From positions 490,910-516,622 of the forward strand of contig NW_019091385.1 in the NCBI RefSeq assembly GCF_001949145.1: 25,713 nt of DNA, given 5' to 3'. Of this stretch, positions 1 to 6,224 are shown piece by piece. Numbering within the stretch: position 1 is the stretch's first letter; every line of letters begins with the position of its first letter. This stretch comes from Acanthaster planci. Its lineage: Eukaryota; Echinodermata; Asteroidea; Valvatida; Acanthasteridae. The notes below the pieces were generated by a model. The model was not told the origin of the DNA. It worked only from the letters and a program-made list of their open reading frames with translations, and did not search any database. Made by a program: the position numbers and the translations under genes.

Positions 1-330
1 GCGAGAAGGAGGATCTTGAACTGAATTCTGTATTTGATGGGTAACCAATGTAGTTTGTTGAGAATGGGAGTTATGTGAGCTGTTCTTTTGGTGCTCGTTA
101 GAAGACGTGCGGCAGCGTTCTGTACAAGTTGCAAACGATGAATTGTACCGTGCGGAAGACCGGTGTGCAGGCTATTGCAAAAATCAAGTTTAGCAGTGAT
201 AAAGGCAGGAATGAGTTGCTCTGCTGCGTTCTGAGAAAGTAAGTGTCTGATACTTGCTATTCTTCTTAGATGCATGTATGATGTCTGACAAATCTTGGAC
301 ACATGTTCTACGTTTGGCTCTGAGTTAATC
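1..330 (-). mobile_element. CR1/L2-type LINE fragment, reverse transcriptase C-terminal region
   Basis: The minus-strand frame reads through the window edge and shows hallmark motifs of the end of CR1/L2-group (Jockey superfamily) reverse transcriptases: SYMHLRRIASIR, then TAKLDFCNSLHTGLP, then LQLVQNAAARLL, then HITPILNKLHWLP. Their order and spacing fit the thumb region downstream of the catalytic palm. The catalytic domain itself is missing, as expected of a 5'-truncated copy, and the 3' end lies left of position 1. The truncation point is near 320-335, where LINE similarity gives way to an unrelated frame that happens to stay open. No stop codon occurs in the retained piece, so the insertion may be fairly young. 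The family group is secure; the exact clade is not. Confidence 0.85.
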
Positions 331-542
331 AAAGATTCCACGATGGTAGCAAATTGCTGTTGAGAATCTAATCCCGTTCCAGGCGCTAATACGCTTGTTT
401 TTGTTTGAGCTTCACTTCCCAATAACGGGTAAAAGTAAGCTCTAATCGATTCGTTCAGCTTCGTGATTCCCACGTCGGTCAATTTTAACTTGCGCGTAAT
501 AAAATCCACCAAGCCAACGTGACTGAGTCCGGTTGTTCTCGT
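330..542 (-). pseudogene. Unrecognised coding remnant interrupted by the LINE
   Basis: An open minus-strand frame begins after a stop at 543-545 and runs about 70 codons before LINE sequence takes over. Its composition looks like real protein, with alternating charged and hydrophobic residues such as GLVDFITRKLKLTDVGITK, then AYFYPLLGSE. I see no ATG at its 5' end and do not recognise the family. It lies downstream on the same strand of the other viral-like fragments. It is probably the remaining part of a gene cut off by the LINE insertion. Confidence 0.4.
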
Positions 543-576
543 TCAGAATACTTGGCAGACTTGTTAATCGTTAAAC

Positions 577-993
577 TCACTCGCCAAGTTTTTTCATCAG
601 ATCTGTTTTTAAATCAGCTTCAATAGCTTCCGCCTTTTCTTTGACTTGACGACCAAATTCGGCCTTGTCCATTTGGGCTTCCTCCAATTTGGTACTTGTC
701 TTTGAGCGAATCTTTTCTTTCGTAATTTGATTAAATTGTTCAGTTCGGACAAAATTAAACGACCACCTGTTATAAAAGTTGACGCAGGTATTCAACTGAC
801 TGCAATGAATAAACGCGAGTCTGTCTGATTCTAAGGTGTAACCAGCTTCAAACAAAGTGTTTTGACTAATGGCTTTGTCACCTTTTGTGTTAGTGATGAC
901 GTGTTTCAATTTAAAAATCAGCTCACTTTCGGTCAAATAAAAAGTGTGTGTTTCAATCTGATTCGACGTGTTTTTATAATATACTAAATTTCC
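577..993 (-). pseudogene. Lys/Glu-rich open frame without ATG, unknown function
   Basis: This minus-strand frame is open from a TAA at 994-996 down to a stop at 577. It ends in a highly charged, probably helical tail (DKAEFGRQVKEKAEAIEADL, residue spacing typical of a coiled coil). The central part holds Cys and aromatic residues (FIHCSQLNTCVNFYNRWSF). No ATG lies near the start; the first plausible codon is TTG at 934-936, so the start codon has been lost or the frame is a downstream fragment. A TATAAAA-like stretch lies about 40-50 nt upstream (972-984), overlapping the end of the neighbouring frame. I cannot assign a family. Confidence 0.45.
972..984 (-). promoter_or_regulatory. TATA-like element upstream of the 577-993 frame
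   Basis: On the minus strand this reads TATATTATAAAA, a good TATA-box match. It lies about 45 nt upstream of the TTG at 936 and overlaps the last codons of the preceding frame. That compact spacing is usual in viral genomes. No functional evidence. Confidence 0.3.
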
Positions 994-1366
994 TTACGGA
1001 GTCGCTCCAGTGTTTTTTCAGAGACTTGAAACAGGTCCCTGACTTTGTCTGACGTTTCTTTCATCACGTCTTGATAACACACTGCGACGATAGCACGAAG
1101 TACTTGGCCCCTGGAGATCTTGCCTTGTAAAATTTGGTTTAGTTTGTTTTCTATGAGGCTCGCCGCTCTTCTGCCAATTTAATGTCTAGTTGTTTTAGCA
1201 CTTTGTTTGTTTTAGATGTTGGCCTTTTATAAACAAACCGCTGATTGTATAGGCCTCCTACGTTTTCCACTTCAAAGTCTGTATAAGGGTGTAAGTTTTT
1301 AAAACAATCGTTACAATTAACAAATTCGTCTTTTTTTCTTTTATTGACGTGTTTACAAGTGTCTTC
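984..1366 (-). pseudogene. Broken gene resembling a TFIIB / VLTF3-type transcription factor
   Basis: Two minus-strand frames abut. The first (1366 to the stop at 1151-1153) starts directly after a TAA and carries a likely metal-binding part, with CKH and, about 15 residues on, a CNDC pair. The second (about 1175 to the TAG at 984-986) is a helical block, RGQVLRAIVAVCYQDVMKE, then VSEKTLERLRKE. That block resembles helices 3-5 of the cyclin-like fold in TFIIB and in the viral late factor VLTF3. A single frameshift near 1150-1175 separates them. The N-terminal half of the zinc site and any ATG are missing. If the reading is right, this was a transcription factor of a large DNA virus or a related element. 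The assignment comes from motif shape only. Confidence 0.4.
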
Positions 1367-1381
1367 TTAATACAATATATA

Positions 1382-1431
1382 TTTATTTAAGTCTGACATA
1401 AAATAACCTCGTTATCCCAAAGATAACGAGG
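1382..1431 (-). terminator. Perfect 10-bp stem-loop followed by AATAAA
   Basis: Positions 1407-1416 (CCTCGTTATC) and 1422-1431 (GATAACGAGG) are exact reverse complements around a 5-nt loop. On the minus strand the hairpin lies 30 nt downstream of the stop at 1461, and an AATAAA signal (1387-1382) follows 20 nt later. Order and spacing suggest a transcript 3'-end signal for the 1461-1709 frame. Hairpins mark mRNA 3' ends in some giant viruses; whether this one acted that way is inference. Confidence 0.55.
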
Positions 1432-1460
1432 CTTACAATCAAATCTTTAATACGTGTTAG

Positions 1461-1743
1461 TTACTCTGTGTCGCTGCTGGTGCTGTCAAATCCTTGTAAC
1501 AATTGCAATGCTGTTTTATCCGAAATGACAGTGACGTTGTTAATCTTTAAAATGGCTTTTTCGACTTTATATCTAACGCTGGCGTCGCAAGACAAAGATC
1601 CATGTGTGCCGTAATAGACATCTTTGGGACAAACCAACGAAAGCACGTCGCAACGTTTATCGACAATGGTCGAGTTGCTCTTGCGATATTTGATTTTTAC
1701 GACCGTCAAACAGCGTAGTCGTGGTTTGTAACTTGACTTAGGC
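1461..1743 (-). pseudogene. Unrecognised viral-like coding fragment
   Basis: This minus-strand frame has protein-like composition (Cys at intervals, basic N-terminal part, TVISDKTALQLL near the end, acidic SSDTE terminus). It ends at 1461, 30 nt before the hairpin at 1407-1431. No ATG is present: the obvious candidate at 1709 is TTG, and the open frame continues to about 1743, where it overlaps the end of the next upstream fragment in another frame. It may be the C-terminal part of that gene after a frameshift, or a separate gene that lost its start. Family unknown. Confidence 0.4.
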
Positions 1744-2168
1744 CTACATGCGTTTCTTATCCCACAAATTCAACCTGTAAGCGTTTATCGAATTTGGTGG
1801 AATGTCAGTTTTAGTCGTTTGCGTGCCGATGTATTTGTAAGCAGCAAAGTTTATGCGGTCGAGTATATCAATCGTTTGCTCTTGAAGTTCATAGCAGATT
1901 TGATGTCCAACGATTTTTCGGGAGTAGTTTCTTTGGCACCAAATTTATAGACTGGATTTACGCCATAGCAGATTGTTTTGGGTATCATGATCAACAATAA
2001 TGTTGCGTATGTTCGCTCTTTTTTACCACGGGGTCTGCCATCTCGAGTCTGTCTGGATCAAATGGGCCGTTTACGATCGACGGTTGGGTCTGTGTTGTCG
2101 GCAATGAGGCGGAAGTGGTCTTCGGTTACGATATAAATTTGGTTAACCTTGGTTGGTTTGGTTTGCAT
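1744..2168 (-). pseudogene. Frameshifted gene remnant, unknown function
   Basis: A clean minus-strand start (ATG at 2168) opens a 36-codon frame that stops at 2058-2060. Protein-like sequence then continues in other frames down to a final stop at 1744-1746, with at least two further frame changes. Recognisable stretches are NQIYIVTEDHFRLIADN near the start, KTICYGVNPVYKFGAKET in the middle and YRLNLWDKKRM at the end. The pattern of a real gene with several indels is clear; the family is not. An A-rich TATA variant (minus-strand reading of 2215-2232) lies about 50 nt upstream of the ATG. Confidence 0.4.
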
Positions 2169-2338
2169 GTGGAATGTGATGATGTTTTCATGTTTTTTGA
2201 GTTAAATGACTATTTAGTTTTATTTGTTTGTGGGGCCATACGTGAAGTTGTTCTAATATCTGCATTCTATAATTAGATGGTAGGAATTCTCGCTACCCCT
2301 TTGTGGCTCCTCTTTGTGGATTGTTGAGGCGTATCATG

Positions 2339-2346
2339 TATTTAAA
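2339..2346 (+). promoter_or_regulatory. TATA-like element for a rightward remnant
   Basis: The sequence TATTTAAA sits 107 nt upstream of the ATG at 2453. Together with the minus-strand start at 2168 it defines a divergent intergenic stretch of about 285 nt that otherwise shows nothing coding. Tentative. Confidence 0.25.
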
Positions 2347-2452
2347 GCGTGTGTACCACTCGTATTCTCATTCAGATCTTGCACCCACCGAGTGTCACTT
2401 TCGACTTGCAATCCACTATTCTAGTACAATTTATCTTGTTTTTGGTTTTAAC

Positions 2453-2650
2453 ATGTCGAATCCTTCAGACTTATCGGTGGATCCAACTACAATTTTCGAA
2501 AAAATTCAAGGAGTATTTCAACTGCAAATTCAATGCCATCTCTAAGGCCTCCGATGATGTTGCGCTAAAAGAGCTGCAGCTAAAATTAGACTCCAAAGAC
2601 CTAACCAAACCCCCAAAACTGCTGCAAGAATCACGTCTATGTCTATATCT
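2453..2650 (+). pseudogene. Short rightward coding remnant, frameshifted
   Basis: An ATG at 2453 opens a frame beginning MSNPSDLSVDPTTIFEKIQ that stops at 2545. From about 2515 the neighbouring frame continues with a lysine/leucine-rich helical stretch (DVALKELQLKLDSKDLTKPP), which suggests one frameshift around 2510-2520. The 3' limit is unclear because the region overlaps the minus-strand Cys-rich fragment. The opposite strand here can also encode a hydrophobic segment, so the coding strand between 2550 and 2650 is uncertain. No family recognised. Confidence 0.3.
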
Positions 2651-2659
2651 TCATCATAT

Positions 2660-3076
2660 TCAATTATTAAGCCTAATATCTACTTTTAGGTCAGTTTCAA
2701 AGATGGGATCGGGATCATCTTCTTTTTTAAATCTCATCCTTTTATAAGAACCGTATCTACTGTTACTGTCGTATATAAATAAAACTATAAACGATATAGC
2801 AGCTAAAATTTTGTAGTTGGTGCAGTAATTACAATCAGTACAGTTATCGCATTCGATACAATGATCACAACTGCTAGGCCTACAACTAACGGCTGTCATA
2901 ATTATCACAATTGCAACAATGGATGCTATCTAGCCTATGCAATCGACACAGCCCATGCAATTACCGTAACCATCGCAGTTATTACAATGTTCTGCACAAG
3001 TTTCGCATTCGCCGCGAGATTTGCAAAAGTTACATTCTATACATAATGTAACGGGTGAGGGGGCCAATTGAGTCAT
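2660..3076 (-). pseudogene. CxxC-repeat protein with membrane segment, split by frameshift
   Basis: A minus-strand ATG at 3076 opens 48 codons dense in cysteine (LCIECNFCKSRGECETC, then CNNCDGYGNC, then CVDC) and stops at 2930-2932. After a frame change near 2880-2930 a second block continues the pattern (CDHCIECDNCTDCNYC), then a hydrophobic stretch (KILAAISFIVLFIYD, likely membrane-spanning) and a basic then acidic tail (KRMRFKKEDDPDP) to the stop at 2660. A TATA-like AATATAC lies 21-30 nt upstream of the ATG. The design is a metal-binding, Cys-rich ectodomain or lumenal domain with a C-terminal anchor. I know no named family that fits. Confidence 0.45.
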
Positions 3077-3159
3077 AGAATGATGAGAACTTGGCGAATA
3101 TACCCACCGTATACTTACGGCTGTCTTACCTGCTGCCTGTAGTCTCAGTCACAGTCAGC

Positions 3160-3340
3160 CGATGGGGGAAGGGCGGGGACGAAAGAGGGAGAGGGGGAGA
3201 AATCCAAAATGTCAAACAACTTTCCTAATTATGCGGGGTCAAAGGGTTGGGGGAGGGATTGAGGCAGTCCAGGCTCACCAGGAAGGTTTCGCCACCAGAA
3301 GAAATAGCAGTCAACTAATAAAAATGCGCAGGCGCACGCA
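3160..3340. promoter_or_regulatory. GC box, G-rich tract and NRF1-like palindrome
   Basis: A purine-rich stretch contains GGGCGGGG (3171-3178), a GC box for Sp/KLF factors, flanked by several runs of three to five G. At 3325-3336 is TGCGCAGGCGCA, one mismatch from the NRF1 palindrome. Such motifs cluster in TATA-less animal promoters. No gene start is obvious on either side, so which transcript this would serve is unknown. Confidence 0.35.
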
Positions 3341-3860
3341 TGAATGAGTAACGGACCATGAAGAGAATTACTCGAGGAAACAGCTTCTGTATTCAGAACA
3401 CAACTGAAAATTATCTCATTTATTTCGGAAATCCCTTGGGTGTCTCTATCATATTTACGTCAAAAGATTTTTTTTACATTTAGTTCACCCAACTCGGTGG
3501 TCAGAAAGAGTGAGTCAGGTCGCTGCAACAAGCCTATTACGCATTCTGGTAGGCTGGTCTGCAGGACAAATTGTTGTTTCGTGCTTCGGTAATTAGGCTG
3601 GGCCGGCTGGTCAAAATTCACTTGTGAAAACTAGCTGTTACGCTGATCTTGAATGACGCTAACCAATAATAAACTTCACGGCACTTCTCTTCCGACTGAT
3701 TATAATTATTTTCACGGCAATTCTTTGATGCCGACTTCATACGCAGCGCTGGTCAGCCTTGCACACACGGCACTTGCAAGCCGTTCCTTCTGCACGCGGG
3801 ACTCGTTCGTAAGAACGGAGCCACCCGAATGCTGGTTGCACACGCCTTTTGTAGATTTCT
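3341..3860. other. Non-coding stretch without recognised features
   Basis: Only short chance frames are present. I see no repeat, RNA gene or conserved coding. Composition is intermediate between the AT-rich remnants on the left and the motif cluster at 3883. Confidence 0.5.
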
Positions 3861-3882
3861 GGCAGTATCCGGTTCATAAATG

Positions 3883-3922
3883 TGACGTCACTTCAGTTTA
3901 AACCACGCCCACTGCACACGTG
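3883..3922. promoter_or_regulatory. CRE, CACCC/KLF motif and E-box cluster
   Basis: Within 40 nt lie a full palindromic CRE (TGACGTCA, 3883-3890), CCACGCCC (3903-3910, KLF/Sp type) and CACGTG (3917-3922, bHLH E-box) in a run of TGCAC units. The density suggests a promoter or enhancer of the host genome. It is 2.1 kb upstream of the DNAH10 start codon. Confidence 0.4.
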
Positions 3923-4107
3923 CACTGCACATAGGGTTAAGGAAATTAATCATCACTGAAAGATACTTTTAAGCCTTTTTACAATTATCTGGGGTGTGTC
4001 CTGTCCCTGAAAAGTCGGTAAGTGCTACCACGACTAAAAAATGTCAAGAATGTGTTCCTAACGAAGAGCAATTTCTACAGTAAGAGTCATTTGACTAATT
4101 TTTGGAA

Positions 4108-4281
4108 TTAGTTCGAAGGCTGAGTGATTTTTGTCACAAATCGATCGTTACATAATTTATGGATATGATTAGAGTTTAAACAAGTTCTAGAATTACAAGC
4201 GTCTGTCACATCAACTGAATGAAATGTATTTTTGCAAAAGTTACAGTTGACATTGGTTTTAGAGTTTTGTTGGTCTGGCAT
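4108..4281 (-). CDS. Intact 57-residue Cys/His-rich protein, unknown
   Basis: An ATG at 4281 opens an uninterrupted 57-codon minus-strand frame. Residues 13-44 hold a regular metal-binding layout: CNFC at 13-16, His21, C29 and C34 (CNSRTC), His39 and His41, then C44. This would fit a small treble-clef, RING or PHD-like zinc finger. A TATA-like AATATATT (4315-4324) lies about 35-45 nt upstream. A 15-nt word inside it (4231-4245) also occurs in the Cys-rich remnant at 3020-3034, both encoding CNFCK, which hints at common origin. It is the only member of the left-hand cluster that looks intact. Function unknown. Confidence 0.4.
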   Translation of the reverse strand: MPDQQNSKTNVNCNFCKNTFHSVDVTDACNSRTCLNSNHIHKLCNDRFVTKITQPSN

Positions 4282-4314
4282 CTCGATTTTTGATTTTGGT
4301 GATTTTGATGCTTT

Positions 4315-4563
4315 TCAATATATTAACCCACTACAATCAAAGTAAATAATTAGGGATAAATATCTGATAAGGGCGATAACATTTAGGACCGTGCTTCGAT
4401 CGTTTCCTGCACCAAGCAGGTGCGATGCTGCCGGCGTCGGACGCCCTTTTTCGCTTAAAGTATGAGGTCTTCTTTCACGGCTGTGGGTCGGAGTGAATAA
4501 CCAGGCGGCGTGGGCTGCGACTAATTTTACGTATTCAAATTGGTTGGCAAAAATTATTGACAT
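4315..4563 (-). CDS. Hypothetical 82-residue open frame
   Basis: Starts at ATG 4563 and stops at 4315. The first about 60 residues look like a soluble, basic protein (FANQFEYVKLVAAHAAWLF, then SRERRPHTLSEKGRP). The tail (LIRYLSLIIYF) is hydrophobic and may be read-through into AT-rich DNA. It shares strand with the viral-like remnants and lies just upstream of the small Cys/His frame. I do not recognise it; it could be a fragment or chance. Confidence 0.25.
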   Translation of the reverse strand: MSIIFANQFEYVKLVAAHAAWLFTPTHSRERRPHTLSEKGRPTPAASHLLGAGNDRSTVLNVIALIRYLSLIIYFDCSGLIY

Positions 4564-4903
4564 GGTTTTGGGGGTTCGGGAATTTTGGGATTTTAAACAT
4601 TTTTTGGAGAGGAAGAAATTTTCAATTTTTGAGGTTGTCCTAGCTCTCTCATTTCTCTAGTACTACTCATAGGCCCTACAAAGACCGGTCAACCTTTACA
4701 TGTGAGATATATGTTGCCGGGATAAGTGAATGCGGTACGCAGGTAGTGGAACGTTACACACGATTCTACACAAAGCAGTTGTACAATCCTGCATTTTTGT
4801 ATCTTTAAGTACAGGCGCAGCCTATGCAATTAGCAGTAATTAAATATCAGATCTATATATTCCAAAAAGACTGCAGCCAAGACTAACAACCGGTGTCGAT
4901 CAT
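4564..4903. other. AT-rich non-coding spacer
   Basis: No coding frame, RNA gene or clear repeat. It separates the viral-like cluster from the foldback-like element. Confidence 0.5.
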
Positions 4904-5418
4904 TTCACCATTTACCACTTCGCCCACAACCACTTCACCCATTTGCCACTTCGCCCATTTGCCACTTCGCCCACATGCCACTTCTCCCTTCTCCCATGCG
5001 CCACTTCGCCCACATGCACAGCCGCTCAAAATTAAAGAGAGGACTAGCTCAGAGGAGGACAAATTAAAACAATTACCCAACCCACTTTGAATGCCAGGAA
5101 AGATAAAAACATCAAAAACAACATTATGATAGGGTGGATATAGAGAATGTCAAGGTTTTAATTCTTTGATGTAAACAGAAACAATGCTTTTGAAATACTT
5201 AAAATGTGCATGAGTCTTGATGTTATGATTATTGTATCTAAAAAATAGCAAGTAATAATCAGTTTGAAGGATGCGGGGATTTGTCGATTAAATACGGGCG
5301 TACGTGCTTGTGAAATTAGGGCATGCGTATTGTGGCACGGTGGGCGAAGTGGCAAATGGGTGAAGTGCTAAATGGGCAAAGTGGCAAATGGGTACAATGG
5401 TAAATGGACGAAGTGGCT
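4904..5418. mobile_element. TU-like foldback element with inverted 15-16 bp minisatellites
   Basis: The left arm (4904-5018) is a tandem array of about seven degenerate 15-16 bp units of the form TTCGCCCATTTGCCAC. The right arm (5332-5418) holds about five units of the same repeat in inverted orientation (GTGGCAAATGGGCGAA type). They flank about 310 bp of AT-rich unique DNA with no coding frame. Long inverted arms whose outer parts are simple tandem repeats of about 15 bp define the TU foldback transposons described in sea urchins. Target-site duplications are not evident. The repeat structure is certain; the family name is inference. Confidence 0.6.
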
Positions 5419-6007
5419 GTAAAACACAAGTCATTTCTTGAATCGGCGCGCTTCTAGTTCTCGCGATAAATGACGTGATTTCAGATCCAGCAAAATAACA
5501 CACTATTTACTGCAAAGATATCAATTAACAGCACCCAGTGCTATTGCAGTTTACTTTAAATGTCATTTGGGTGATCATAATATCTTGGTCAATCATAATA
5601 ATCCCGTGGTTTGCTCAGAAGCGGGCCTTAGCAACAGCAACCGTATCTAAAACTATGTGACCGGTTTACATCTTATATCAAAATTATATTTATACGCATT
5701 CCGCTGTTCAAACCAAATTTACCAATCACACAACAAGATAAAACTTTTCCAAAGATAAACACATAGAATCAATTGATTCCATCTTCATTAAAAATCTGCA
5801 TCTGTTAATAAAATCTATTTATCGTGTGCACTTATTTTCAATCAATCAGTAAAGGGACCATTTAGCTGTGATGCGGCTGTAACGTAAACTCAAAACCAAG
5901 ATGGCCGCCTCCAGGGGATCTGGATGTGAATGATAAACTTTGCAAAAATCAAATGAAATTTCTGTCTCCCAGCTCATTATGAATACCAAGTAACGCCTGA
6001 ATTAGAT
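5419..6007 (+). promoter_or_regulatory. Presumed DNAH10 promoter and 5' UTR
   Basis: Between the foldback-like element and the start codon there is no other gene. Candidate sites are a degenerate RFX X-box (5622-5635; right half AGCAAC perfect, left half 4 of 6), a forkhead-like GTAAACT near 5884 and a YY1-type motif at 5896-5909. RFX and FOXJ1 drive motile-cilium genes in animals. A pyrimidine-rich AG at 5971-5972 could end a 5' UTR intron, but no fitting donor is close. The transcription start is not fixed by sequence. Confidence 0.4.
5896..5933 (+). promoter_or_regulatory. YY1-type motif containing an upstream ATG and 10-codon uORF
   Basis: CCAAGATGGCCGCC (5896-5909) matches the YY1 consensus, which often sits just downstream of transcription starts and fixes their position. 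The ATG inside it has a strong initiation context and opens a 10-codon frame ending at TGA (5931-5933), out of use for the dynein protein. If transcription begins upstream of it, the uORF could lower translation of DNAH10. Confidence 0.45.
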
Positions 6008-6224
6008 ATGGATGACGTAAGATTTGAGTGGCTCCGTGACAAGGTCTACTGTGCGCTAAACATCACAGACCCTGAAGTTTTTGAGGAACTTTTGAATCGG
6101 GATGATGGCGAATACGAGAGAGCCTTGGCAAAGTTCCTCAACGAAACTCCCGAAGAGGGAAAGTCAGCTGCCATCTTCTACAAGAGATTACAAGAGGAAG
6201 AGATCGAAGTTGAAGTGGAAATTG
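6008..6224 (+). CDS. DNAH10: DNAH10 exon 1 (start codon)
   Basis: Encodes residues 1-72, beginning MDDVRFEWLRDKVYCALNI. The ATG at 6008 is chosen because the conserved helical N-terminus starts there. The exon ends ...EVEVEI plus one base (phase 1) at donor GTGCGT. Acidic end. The following 550-nt intron shows no recognisable repeat. Confidence 0.85.

Noticed and set aside
3164-3196. G-quadruplex
   Set aside because: G-runs are present but one loop is about 8 nt, so it only marginally fits the usual motif.
3162-3347. A 61-codon Arg/Gly-rich plus-strand frame
   Set aside because: It arises from the G-rich tract and shows no conserved motif.
4893-5090. Opposed 65-codon frames across the left minisatellite
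   Set aside because: The open frames come from the 15-16 bp repeat units (periodic Thr/Ser/Pro or Gly/Glu/Val), not from a gene.
4904-5418. CRISPR array
   Set aside because: Units are contiguous without spacers, and the two arrays are inverted relative to each other in a eukaryotic context.
5971-5973. A 3' splice site ending a 5' UTR intron
   Set aside because: The pyrimidine tract is short and no donor lies at a workable distance; kept only as a possibility in the promoter entry.
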